A stretch of DNA of 64,000 nucleotides, taken from NCBI GenBank assembly GCA_964019135.1, contig OZ025248.1:15197574-15261573 (forward strand), written 5' to 3'. Origin of the DNA: Arenicola marina. Taxonomy: Eukaryota; Annelida; Polychaeta; Arenicolidae. Positions 10,295 to 20,567 of this stretch are shown here, piece by piece (the stretch's first letter is position 1; each line of letters starts with the position of its first letter). Both the position numbers and the translations under genes were made by a program. The notes under the pieces were generated by a model, which made no database searches, was not told where the DNA came from, and worked only from the letters and a program-made list of their open reading frames with translations.

Positions 10295-12610
10295 ATGAGC
10301 TGGATCCGTGACCTAGCGTTATGCCTTGGGATGCTACAGATTGTCCACCGTGTCGCCAGCGCGTCACATCCGGGAACCGCGAAGAACATTCTATCGCATC
10401 GGCAGCTGGAACACTTCCCCAAGAACCTCTCTTCTGACACGGAATACTTGGATTTAAGCTTCAATAACCTGACCGCTATTTCGGCAAGCGATCTGACCTT
10501 CTATCAAAACCTGACGACGCTGAACGTCGAATTCAATGATATTCGCATTCTGAGTGCCAATATCTTTGCCAATGTTAGCAACCTTCGACGCTTGTACTTA
10601 CGCGGAAACAGGCTCAGCGAACTCGACAGCGATAGCTTCAGTTTCCTAACCGATATGGAAGAACTTTCTGTGACGACGAGGACCCTGGCGAGTGCCAACG
10701 TCTTCTTCAACTCTCCGAATCTTCTTGCTTTATACCTCGAAGTAGAGGCGGATGTCTCGCTGCCTGTTGAACTGTTTCGTAACCAGAGATTCTTGATAAA
10801 CTTGACGCTTGTCCTTCCAGCGTGTCAGTCTCTACCATCTGAATCTCCGAATCTGCTGCAGCCTTTGAATCAAACTATATTTAAGTTTACCTTGGTCGCA
10901 AAGAGCTTAGATGAATGGCCTTCCGGACTTCTCCATGAGTTGTTTGAAAACCTGACTCATATTAATCTACAGCTGGACATGCCTCGCATTCCAGAAGACG
11001 CGTTTCTTCACTCTTGCCTGTCAACTGATAAGCACATATGTCTCCTGATGAGAGAGGTCAGGGCCCGGCGGATCAAAGAGATCTCGCTTGATGGAGTACA
11101 AGTGATTCCGGAGAGGCTGATCAGGAGTTTAAAAGGTTTAAAGGTGTTGACCATAACGAGGTCCAACCTAACCAGCATTCTGACATGTCAGATATCGGGT
11201 CTGGAGGTGTTGAATATGTCTGACAATCACATAGAGAATGTTACCAGGGACGATTTATCCGGTATGCCAGGCTTACGCAGTTTGGATCTATCTCGTAATG
11301 AACTGAGAAACGTCAGCGGGGAGGCTTTCTGCCCTCTGTTGGGGGTGTTGGAGATCCTGGACCTCAGGGAGAACGGACCGTGTCCCTTAACCAGAGACAC
11401 GATGGAAGTCTTGTTGACGTTACCGACCTTCCGGCGGGATGACACGTGTGACTCCCCGGAGACCGTGACTCCCTCACGGCGCCTATGTGGGTACACTAGT
11501 ATGGCGGAACCCGGGGGTGTAACAACCACGCCTCAATCACAGGTCACTGGGGGTCTCACTGGTGCTTCTGTCACCACCCCGTCACCCTCCTCTGCATCAC
11601 CCCCCACCCCATCACCCTCCACCCCGTCACCCTCCACTCCATCACCCTCCACTCCGTCACCCTCCACCCCGTCACCCACCGAGCTGTCACTCTCCACCCC
11701 ATCACCATCCACCCCGTCACCCTCCACCCTGTCACCCTCCACCCAGATAACCTCCACCCCGTCATCCTCCACCATGTCACCCTCCACTCCGTCACCCTCC
11801 GCCCCGTCACCCTCGACTCCATCACCCGCCACTCAGTCACCCTCCTCTGCATCACCCTCCACCCCGTCACCCTCCACCCCGTCACCCTCCACCACTCCAT
11901 CACCCTCCACTCCGTCACCCTCCACTCCGTCACCCACCGAGCTGTCACCCTCCGAGCTGTCACTCTTCACCTCGTCACCCTCCACTCTGTCACCCTCCTC
12001 TGCCTCACCCTCCTCTGCGTCACCCTCCACTCAGTCACCCTCCTCTGCGTCACCCTCCACCCAGTCACCCTCTTCTGCATCACCCTCCACCCCGTCACCC
12101 TCCACCCTGTCCCCCTCGACCCTGTCACCCTCCACCCAGCTACCCTCCACCCAGCTACCCTCCACTCCATCATCCTCCACTCCTTCACCCTCCACCCCGC
12201 CACCCTCCACTCCGGCCGGTGGCCTGGCTGATTCAGTGGAACCCTCGACCAGGAGGTCCGAGATAGCAGACATGGGGGACTTTAACGCCGTGAAACTCAA
12301 GCCGCTGCCGCCCAACTGGCTCATCTGCCTATTGGTTTTGCTCTTTGTGGTTGCTGTTGTCCTAGTAACCTTTTTCTACTCTCGGAAGCTGATCTCTGGG
12401 AAGACGGGCAGACGACAACAGCGACACGAGCGGTCGTCGTCGACAACTACGACACCTTTCGGCGGCGGCATGATCCGGATTCCGCTCAGGTGGCTCGGTC
12501 ACCAGGACACAACTGCCTGGCCAGGTCCGCGCCGGATGACACAACCTCTGTTGGTAGACTCCAGACCAATGAGTTACGTTCCCAAGAAAGTCATAAACAA
12601 ACGCCATTAG
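10295..12610 (+). CDS. LRR ectodomain / mucin-like stalk / single-pass transmembrane receptor (GPIb-alpha-like architecture)
   Basis: Uninterrupted 771-residue ORF from ATG 10295 to TAG 12608-12610. Residues 1-~24 are a signal peptide (hydrophobic LALCLGMLQIV, then VASA). About nine leucine-rich repeats span residues ~45-390; clear ones are YLDLSFNNLTAIS, LRRLYLRGNRLSEL, LEVLNMSDNHIENV and LRSLDLSRNELRNV. Cysteines after the last repeat (GPC, DTC, RRLC) suggest a capping region. Residues ~405-645 are a Ser/Thr/Pro stalk built of SPSTP-type pentamers. Residues ~674-698 (NWLICLLVLLFVVAVVLVTF) are a transmembrane helix, followed by a ~70-residue basic tail without a TIR or kinase domain. The layout matches platelet GPIb-alpha and many invertebrate LRR adhesion or immune receptors; ligand and orthology are unknown. 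The start was chosen as the first ATG after a likely splice acceptor (AG 10274-10275), with the signal peptide directly following. Confidence 0.85.
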   Translation: MSWIRDLALCLGMLQIVHRVASASHPGTAKNILSHRQLEHFPKNLSSDTEYLDLSFNNLTAISASDLTFYQNLTTLNVEFNDIRILSANIFANVSNLRRLYLRGNRLSELDSDSFSFLTDMEELSVTTRTLASANVFFNSPNLLALYLEVEADVSLPVELFRNQRFLINLTLVLPACQSLPSESPNLLQPLNQTIFKFTLVAKSLDEWPSGLLHELFENLTHINLQLDMPRIPEDAFLHSCLSTDKHICLLMREVRARRIKEISLDGVQVIPERLIRSLKGLKVLTITRSNLTSILTCQISGLEVLNMSDNHIENVTRDDLSGMPGLRSLDLSRNELRNVSGEAFCPLLGVLEILDLRENGPCPLTRDTMEVLLTLPTFRRDDTCDSPETVTPSRRLCGYTSMAEPGGVTTTPQSQVTGGLTGASVTTPSPSSASPPTPSPSTPSPSTPSPSTPSPSTPSPTELSLSTPSPSTPSPSTLSPSTQITSTPSSSTMSPSTPSPSAPSPSTPSPATQSPSSASPSTPSPSTPSPSTTPSPSTPSPSTPSPTELSPSELSLFTSSPSTLSPSSASPSSASPSTQSPSSASPSTQSPSSASPSTPSPSTLSPSTLSPSTQLPSTQLPSTPSSSTPSPSTPPPSTPAGGLADSVEPSTRRSEIADMGDFNAVKLKPLPPNWLICLLVLLFVVAVVLVTFFYSRKLISGKTGRRQQRHERSSSTTTTPFGGGMIRIPLRWLGHQDTTAWPGPRRMTQPLLVDSRPMSYVPKKVINKRH
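11575..12215. repeat. 15-bp coding minisatellite (mucin stalk of the LRR receptor)
   Basis: Units such as CCCTCCACCCCGTCA encode SPSTP and repeat about 40 times, with variants SPSSA, SPTEL and SPSTL. All length changes keep the frame. The stalk is therefore a coding VNTR, predicted to carry dense O-glycans. Long ORFs on the opposite strand (MTEWRVT- and EGDGV-type) are complements of this repeat and not genes. Confidence 0.9.
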
Positions 12611-13585
12611 TATAATCGGTCAAAGTTCGATATGCTGGTACCTCGCAAAGTTGAGGCATCCGTGTTTGCAACATATAAATCAGGACTTGACTAGTAGGGT
12701 GCGCGTGGAAGGAGGGGGTGGGGGTCTCGGTCCGCACCAGCCACTCTCCTGTTAGTCACATGACCGACTAGAAGGTCGCCCGGCGGACTAAAAGGTCAAC
12801 CCGCCTACTGGAAGGTCATCCCGTTGATTGGAAGGTCACCCGACCGACCGATTCTCAGCAATGCGCATTGTGCAGAACCCTAGAGCGCGCCGCCACTTCA
12901 GTGACACTGCCTGTCATACATTTCGTAATCTTGTTATATTTCAAAGAGGAAGACAAACGCTCGGCGGCTGATATCCTTGCGAAGGACACACTGATATATA
13001 TAGCCTTCCTGATTTAATGGTACACACGTGTATATAGTGTTTCTTTGTATTATAGATTTCGGGCCGCAACACGGCGTGTTCATCTGACAGTTGTATTCAG
13101 TTTTTCAGTTTTCTTTTTTTTGCGCCATAACTTCTGTACAGATGTGCGATACCAGAGTATTTAGAGGATTTAAATACGCATATACTTTGTGATCTATCAT
13201 AGGAAAATTAAGAACCTACAAAGATCAATTGGAACATTTGTATGCTTTCTTATTGCCTTACTTAATATTTGGAAAAGAATAAATTTTGTTATCTTTTGTC
13301 TCAACATTGAAGTTTCGTGTTGCGAATGTCCCGAACGGTCTGAACGGTTAGGTGTAGTCGTTATCCCAGGCCAGTTCGACCTCTCGGCTGGTGATACATT
13401 GTCCTGGTCTAAGCTGGCATATTATACTGTGCTTTTGAGAACCCACTGCCGATCGTTGGATATCATTATAGATTATGCGCGGAAATAAACAGTGTGGCAC
13501 CTTGCGATAGACTGTGCCTGTGAGAACCCACTGCCGATCGTTTGATATCAAAGGTCTTTTTGAAGTTAGGAACACTTTTCTCTAA
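12611..13585. other. 3' region of the LRR receptor gene
   Basis: No gene is seen. Four ~23-base units around GACTAGAAGGTCGCCC / GACTAAAAGGTCAACC / ACTGGAAGGTCATCC / ATTGGAAGGTCACCC lie at 12763-12847. AATAAA occurs at 13278-13283 and 13484-13489 and could end the receptor transcript. A ~40-base segment containing GAGAACCCACTGCCGATCGT is present twice (about 13437 and 13521). Confidence 0.5.
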
Positions 13586-13940
13586 AGTTTATCAATAGCT
13601 AACTTTGATATGATAGGTTTCACATCGAAAGACTAAATTTATCAACTGCAAACATTGATGTCACAGGTTTCACTTTGAAAAACTTAGTTTGTCGATAGCT
13701 TACTTTGATGTGACGTGTTTCACTTCGCAAAAAGTAAGCTTATCGACTGCTTACTTTGATATCGCAGATTTCATTTCGCAAAAATAAGTTTATCGAGTGT
13801 TAACTTTGACAAGACCGGTTTCATCTGAAAAAAAACTTGGTTTGTCGACAGCTAACTTTGATATCACAGGTTTTATTTCGAAAAAGTATGTTTATCGGCT
13901 GCTAACATTGATATAAAAGGCGTCACATCGAAAAACGTCG
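13586..13940. repeat. degenerate ~51-bp tandem repeat, 7 copies
   Basis: Units of the type TTTATCGACTGCTAACTTTG followed by ATATCACAGGTTTCACTTCG and an A-rich spacer recur with AACTTTG/AACATTG starts at about 13601, 13651, 13701, 13752, 13802, 13854 and 13904. Copies differ at many positions, so this array is far older than the others in the window. Confidence 0.85.
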
Positions 13941-14843
13941 CCTCTCGACTTTCAAACAAAAACAGCTGGCGAGAACCCGATCATGGGGGACCTAAATGCA
14001 CGAACTGGAGATAGATTATATTAATAATTATGATCCCGATTGTCTCCCAATGCCCTACTGGTACGAACCGAGTAACTGACTATAATACAAGAATATATAT
14101 CTATCTATGTATTGTGAGATCCTCAATGGATAGAGGTAACGTCAAGACATTTGGTCAAGACTTGACAGAGAGGAAAGAAAACTATATCGATATTTTGAAC
14201 GGTCCGACTGTGAGTGAGTGTTCACGGTTGCAATTCTAAATGATTATGTTTTAATGTATGAGAAGATGTTTGAATGGAAAGTCGACTAATATGCCACGTA
14301 CTATGGCAAATCAAAGCACTTACTTGTCATATTAACCTTGCCTAGCCCCTCCCCTGACATTTGCCAGGCACTGGCGTTAGGATAACGATTAAACTCAAGT
14401 TAGGTGGAGAACGAAATCAATATGCACGAATATTCATGTAACTTACAGGACGAGGTATCAGGGTCTATGGTTAGAGAACGTTGTCAAGTTTGTTTGCAAG
14501 GTGACAGAGGTAGAGGTAGAGGTAGAGGTAGAGGTAGATAGAGCAACCTCATTATTTTCTTCAGTTACCCAAACGAGAACTGCTAGGGATGGGATACAGT
14601 CTGTGAGAAGGCCAAGAAAGAAAAGTGCAGATTATTAACCTGCCATAGGTGAACTAATTTAAATCCAGTGGTGCCAAGAATACATATTTTGATATAGAAG
14701 ATTGATGTTTAAGATGCAAAGAAGATGTTAAAGGCATTGTGCAAATCAAAGCAAGTGGCATACATATGAGACGGAATTACGATCATGCGACTGTATGATT
14801 CTTTACATGATCCAAAACTATGTTAGAAAACATTGAACAGTTT
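13941..14843. other. intergenic region with a GGTAGA microsatellite, no gene recognised
   Basis: Only short ORFs occur. A hexanucleotide run of about six AGGTAG units lies at about 14508-14540. Nothing else is identifiable before the 42-bp array. Confidence 0.5.
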
Positions 14844-16229
14844 GCGACGGACCAAGGCCGGTGTGACATTATAAACTGTCCGGGTGTGACCGACCATGGC
14901 CGGTGTGACATTATAAACTGTCTGGGTGTGACCGACCATGGCCGGTGTGACATTATAAACTGTCCGGGTGTGACCGACCATGGCCGGTGTGACATTATAA
15001 ACTGTCCGGGTGTGACCGACCATGGCCGGTGTGACATTATAAACTGTCCGGGTGTGACCGACCATGGCCGGTGTGACATTATAAACTGTCCGGGTGTGAC
15101 CGACCATGGCCGGTGTGACATTATAAACTGTCCGGGTGTGACCGACCATGGCCGGTGTGACATTATAAACTGTCTGGGTGTGACCGACCATGGCCGGTGT
15201 GACATTATAAACTGTCCGGGTGTGACCGACCATGGCCGGTGTGACATTATAAACTGTCTGGGTGTGACCGACCATGGCCGGTGTGACATTATAAACTGTC
15301 CGGGTGTGACCGACCATGGCCGGTGTGACATTATAAACTGTCCGGGTGTGACCGACCATGGCCGGTGTGACATTATAAACTGTCCGGGTGTGACCGACCA
15401 TGGCCGGTGTGACATTATAAACTGTCCGGGTGTGACCGACCATGGCCGGTGTGACATTATAAACTGTCTGGGTGTGACCGACCATGGCCGGTGTGACATT
15501 ATAAACTGTCTGGGTGTGACCGACCATGGCCGGTGTGACATTATAAACTGTCCGGGTGTGACCGACCATGGCCGGTGTGACATTATAAACTGTCTGGGTG
15601 TGACCGACCATGGCCGGTGTGACATTATAAACTGTCTGGGTGTGACCGACCATGGCCGGTGTGACATTATAAACTGTCCGGGTGTGACCGACCATGGCCG
15701 GTGTGACATTATAAACTGTCCGGGTGTGACCGACCATGGCCGGTGTGACATTATAAACTGTCTGGGTGTGACCGACCATGGCCGGTGTGACATTATAAAC
15801 TGTCCGGGTGTGACCGACCATGGCCGGTGTGACATTATAAACTGTCCGGGTGTGACCGACCATGGCCGGTGTGACATTATAAACTGTCTGGGTGTGACCG
15901 ACCATGGCCGGTGTGACATTATAAACTGTCCGGGTGTGACCGACCATGGCCGGTGTGACATTATAAACTGTCCGGGTGTGACCGACCATGGCCGGTGTGA
16001 CATTATAAACTGTCCGGGTGTGACCGACCATGGCCGGTGTGACATTATAAACTGTCCGGGTGTGACCGACCATGGCCGGTGTGACATTATAAACTGTCCG
16101 GGTGTGACCGACCATGGCCGGTGTGACATTATAAACTGTCTGGGTGTGACCGACCATGGCCGGTGTGACATTATAAACTGTCCGGGTGTGACCGACCATG
16201 GCCGGTGTGACATTATAAACTGTCCGGGT
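14844..16229. repeat. 42-bp minisatellite, exactly 33 copies, one main variable site
   Basis: The array is 1,386 bases, exactly 33 x 42. The unit contains GACCGACCATGGCCGGTGTG and ACATTATAAACTGTCCGGGT. Apart from the diverged first unit, copies differ essentially only at one base, TGTCCGGG versus TGTCTGGG. Because 42 is divisible by 3 and the unit is stop-free, frames on both strands stay open (for example VTDHGRCDIINCPG on the plus strand). The ORFs end as soon as the repeat ends, so they are by-products. The near-perfect homogeneity indicates recent expansion. Confidence 0.97.
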
Positions 16230-16336
16230 GTGATAATCGTGTCTGTAACACGTTATGATAGATTAGTGACATGACAATGCGTCCGGCCCGTCGGGATTGA
16301 CGCAACATGTGTCACCCTCCTCAGTCCTACTGTAAG

Positions 16337-17830
16337 CACTTGAGGACTCACTCGAAGACCCCATCCCGCTCTCCACCTCCGCTTGAGGCCCACTCGAGAG
16401 GCGCCATACCGCCCCCCCTCAGTTGAGGCCCACTCGAGAGGTGTCATCCCGCCCCCCTCACTTGAGGCCCACTCGAAATGCGTCATCCCGCCCCCCTCAC
16501 TTGAGGCCCACTCGAAAGGCGCCATACCGCCCCCCCTCAGTTGAGGCCCACTCGAGAGGTGTCATCCCGCCCCCCTCACTTGAGGCCCACTCGAAATGCG
16601 TCATCCCGCCCCCCTCACTTGAGGCCCACTCGAAAGGCGTCATTCAGCCCCCCCCCCACCCCCCCACTTGAGGCCCACCCGGGAGGCGTCATCCCGCCCC
16701 TCCCACTTGAGGCCCACTCGAGAGGCGTCATCCCGCCCCCCCCCATACTTGAGTCCCACCCGGGAGGCGTCATCCAGCCCCCCCCCTCTACTTGAGGCCC
16801 ACACGAGAGGCGTCATCCCCCCCACTTGAGCCCCCCTCGAGAGGCGTCATCCCGCCCCCCCCCCTCCGCCACTTGAAGCCCACTCAAGAGGCTTCATCCT
16901 GCCCCCCCCCACTTGAGGCCAACTCAAAAGGCGTCATCCAGCCCCCCCCCCTCACTTGAGGCCCACTCGAGAAGCGTCACCCCCCCCCCCCTCTTGAGCC
17001 CCCCTCGAGAGGCGTCATCCCGCCCCCCCCCCCCCACTTGAGGCCAACTCGAAACGCGTCATCCAGCCCCCCCCCCCTACTTGAGGCCAACTCGAAAGGC
17101 GTCATCCAGCCCCCCCTACTTGAGGCCCACCCGGGAGGCGTCATCCCCCCCCCACTTGAGGCCCACTTGAGAGGCGTCATCCCCCCCCCCACTTGAGCCC
17201 CCCATCGAGAGGCGTCATCCCGCCCCCCCTCCGCCACTTGAGGCCCACTCTAGAGGCTTCATCCAGCCCCCCCCCCTTGAGGCCAACTCGAAAGGCGTCA
17301 TCCAGCCCCCCCCTCCCACCCTCTCACTTGAGGCCCACTCGAGAGGCGTCATCGCGTCCCCCCCATTTGAGGCCAACTCGAAAGGCGTCATCCAGTCCCC
17401 CACTTGAGGCTCACTCGAGAAGCGTCAACTCGCACCCCCCCCCACTTAAGGCCCACTCGAGAAGCGTCATCCAGCCCCCCCCCCCACTTGAGGCCCACTC
17501 AAGAGGCGTCATCCCCCCCCACTTGGGGCCAACTCGAAACGCGTCATCCACCCCCCCCCCCCCCCCCTACTTGAGGCCAACTCGAAATGCGTCATCCAGC
17601 CCCCCCTACTTGAGGCCCACCCGGGAGGCGTCATCCCGCCCCCCTCACTTGAGGCCCACTCGAGAGGCGTCAACCCGCCCCCCTCCCACTTGAGGCCCAC
17701 TGGAGAGGCGTCATCCCGCCCCCCCCCACTTGAGGCCCACTGGAGAGGCGTCATCCCGCCCCCCCCCACTTGAGGCCCACTCGAGAGGCATCATCCCGCC
17801 CACCCGCCCCCCCCCGCTTGAGGCCCACTC
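16337..17830. repeat. ~38-bp poly-C-rich minisatellite, roughly 40 copies
   Basis: The core CTTGAGGCCCACTCGAGAGG plus CGTCATCC is followed by C runs of about 5 to 17, so unit length varies. Recurrent variants are CCCACCCGGGAGG and CCAACTCGAAAGG, alternating in blocks. The plus strand is extremely C-rich and its complement G-rich, which favours replication slippage. Many short ORFs on both strands are repeat by-products. Confidence 0.95.
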
Positions 17831-19096
17831 CATTGTGCTGCACGCTTTGGCATGCGTGTGGATGATCAAAACCTCCTCACACGAGGTGAATGTATTGTTG
17901 TCAAAACTATGGTAAGGCTAGCCCACGAAAGAACCTTCTGCGGTATCCTACGTGTAAGATAACATTACTGGCACTGTCATTAGGCCCAGTAAACCCTTAC
18001 CGAGCACGACATCACTATTGACATTAAGGTAAAGCTCGGTGTCGGTCTCGTGAGTCGCGTTTCTCAAATTCCTGGATCCGTCCCTGGTTGTCAGTGCCAA
18101 TCCGGAAAATAGTGACTAAATACGTGCTGGGTTAAAATCGACACACATTCTGGATCAGAAGCATATCTTGGTGGCCTTCTGCGGGTCTCTTCGTCCTGGT
18201 TGGGTTGGGTCGCAAGGCTGTGCGAGTCGGCTGGTGGTATGCCGGACAGGCTCACTCTCACGCCCATTCCAAGCTGAACACGCCCGTGTAGGTCGGACAT
18301 CTCGGCGGTTTACTACAGAATTCTCTTCGGGAGGTGGCTTAATCGTGCTTACTAAAGCCACAAACAAGCTCTGGATCGAAAGGTGACTGACCCACACGCC
18401 ACTGGTATCACCCCTTGACTCAAGTACAACATGTCGTCCCCACACGTGTTAAGCTTGCCCTTGGTCGCCCCTTTACCATCTTCACTCGCTGTAGGCGCGG
18501 ATCCAAGAATTTGAAAAAGCTGGGGGGGGAGGCGCGATCCATTGAAACTTGCTACCGGGGGGGTGGGGGTGATCCACGCCTCAGATAGCGTTCTTCGGCA
18601 AAAAGAGGCGGGGAGGGGGGGGGGGGGCGGGTGGTAGCGTTCTTGCTTAAAAATGCCTCAGGTGCTGCACCGAAAAACGGCATTGTTCCTGAAAAAAGTG
18701 GTCGAGAATAAAATAATGAACACCGTTGATTTATCTTATGATAATGTTTGACGATCTTCATGATTTGTGCAGTTCAGCAAGTGCAACATTCACGCGGACC
18801 GTTGATTTTGCGTTCGGTTTATCTTGCTCCGCACACGAGCGAAAAGCATACTCCAAGTATCTGCGCCGAATACTGCGGTCGTATATTTGAACTCACCCGT
18901 GTAATCAGTCAGTCATGTATGTGAGCCAACGACGAGAGATGCCCATCAACTGGCATTAATAGACGTCAGGTCAGATATACCTTGCCCCCTTGTTTGATAT
19001 TGCACTAGGCTGCGTGGTTCACCAAAACAAGGTTCAGCCCAGATCAATATTGGGTCATTAACTAGGAGCAAAGGCTAATCTAGTAAGAAAACGAAA
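17831..19096. other. intergenic region between minisatellite and TPR gene
   Basis: No gene is recognised. A G-rich, low-complexity stretch lies at about 18520-18635. The ORFs of 60-96 codons on either strand have no recognisable domain. Confidence 0.45.
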
Positions 19097-20445
19097 ATGT
19101 ACCTAGGCGACTTCGCGGCGCTTAACCAATCACCGGTCGTTTCTTGTCAAGACGTGTCCATAGATTGGTTGCCTCAACTGCATCGGACATCAATCATCAA
19201 TTTGATCGGCACTCTGCAATACTACGCTGGCGAGAAATATGAAGCCATTCAGTCTTTCAATGATGTCCTGAGGGAGGACCCGGAGAATGTAAATGCATTC
19301 GCCAACCTGGAGGCAGTCCATAGGAGCCTGCCAAACACTGCAAAGGCCAATGAATACATGGAGAAACTGAGAGACATCTGGCACGACGCCTCCTTCGCCA
19401 GCCCAGAGGTGGTAGGGAGGCAAGTGATATGTCTGGCTGAACAGGGCCCTGCGTTGGCCTTTGAAAATGCTGCATACCGCGAAGATGTGAAGGCGTATTC
19501 TTATTATGAGAAGGCACTCATTCTTGGCATAGATGCCTTCAGTAGCAGCGACCGCCTAAGCTGTTGGCATAATATGGCTGTATTGAAAAGTCGAGACCTC
19601 TTGAAAGCCAAATTTAAATGTTCAATGTTAGATGGGTATAATGAGGTTCTTGGTCTGTTCAGGGACATCTTGCTGGATCCAGAGGCTGAAATGTACCATG
19701 CTGACGCTTGGTGTCATGTTGGAAAGCTATTTATTAAAGCTGTCAACCATAACAGGCAAGAAATTAATGCGATTCCCACTCGCATATATTTGAGGGATGT
19801 CCATTATGATGCCACACAATGTTTCGAAGAAGCTGTACAGCTGCGCCCAGAAGATTCTGTTATACGCGTCGAGTATGGAAGATGGTTGTGCCACATAGGC
19901 AGGTTCAAGGCTTCTCTAGAACAGCTCAACTTCTCCTTCACAGCAGACCCCAGCGAAGATAACTGGTATGCATATGTCTCCAGAGCACGTACCATACTCC
20001 AGGCAGTCAAAGCGAATTGCATGCTCCCCGATCGTCTGTATGATGCTCTTAATGATCTGGTGAGTGGCACTACAGTAACCAGTCGCTACAAACTCTAGGT
20101 CTTATTTGCCATCGCCTCGCATCTGGTGCTGGCGACAGAAGCGACGAGTTCGGCATTAGGGCGCTGCAGTATTTCGAACAAGCGACGCGTTGTGAAGGAG
20201 GCTTGCAGGATCCTGTCAACTACGCTTTGCAAGGCGATTGTCTTCGTGACCTTGGAGAGCTAGAAGCTGCACTCGACAAATACAAAGCTGTGATTGTTCA
20301 CGAACCAGAGACCAACCTATCGCGTTTCAAGAACTTTACAAAATTATTACGTACTGGATTCGAAATTAAAAGAAAACGAGGCGGAAATGTCCTTGATCCA
20401 CTCATGGCAGATATGAAGACTTATTACGACAAAATGTGTAAATAA
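19097..20445 (+). CDS. TTC22-like tetratricopeptide-repeat protein, one frame break near 20,095
   Basis: The first 333 codons (19097-20098) encode TPR-type helices: LIGTLQYYAGEKYEAIQSF with DPENVNAFANLEAV at residues ~36-76, then the family signature VICLAEQGPALAFE, YYEKALILG, HADAWCHVGKLF, ATQCFEEAVQLRPED and RFKASLEQLNFSF. From memory these fit tetratricopeptide repeat protein 22, a family much expanded in amphioxus. After the TAG at 20096-20098 the homology continues in another frame: ICHRLASGAGD, ALQYFEQATRCEGG, NYALQGDCLRDLGELEAALDKY, ending KTYYDKMCK at 20445, near the usual family C-terminus. A 39-base GT...TAG stretch (20060-20098) is too short for a normal intron and gives the wrong phase. 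I therefore read this as a frameshift (recent pseudogene or assembly error). TPR proteins mediate protein-protein contacts; no enzymatic role is expected. Confidence 0.75.
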
Positions 20446-20561
20446 TGTTCTGAAGCAAATATGAAGAATGCTGTGAAATATCTAAGATCTAAGGGTTACA
20501 ATTCTGAACTAGATCAGTTGCGTGGTTAATTCTGCCAGAATGGTTTTCAAAGCATCAAGAA

Positions 20562-20567
20562 AATAAA
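20562..20567 (+). promoter_or_regulatory. candidate polyadenylation signal AATAAA of the TTC22-like gene
   Basis: AATAAA lies about 115 bases after the stop at 20445, a normal spacing. This suggests the locus kept a complete 3' end despite the frame break. Confidence 0.5.

Noticed and set aside
11533-12324. Minus-strand ORFs opposite the receptor stalk
   Set aside because: They are complements of the 15-bp coding repeat; the plus strand has a full signal-peptide-to-tail protein.
14783-16274. Long overlapping ORFs of 458-484 codons on both strands
   Set aside because: They follow from a stop-free 42-bp unit divisible by 3 and end as soon as the repeat ends.
18155-18445. Possible small gene on the minus strand
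   Set aside because: No domain, start context or splice structure could be supported.
20060-20098. 39-base GT...AG intron in the TTC22-like gene
   Set aside because: It is shorter than normal metazoan introns and joining across it does not restore the homologous frame.
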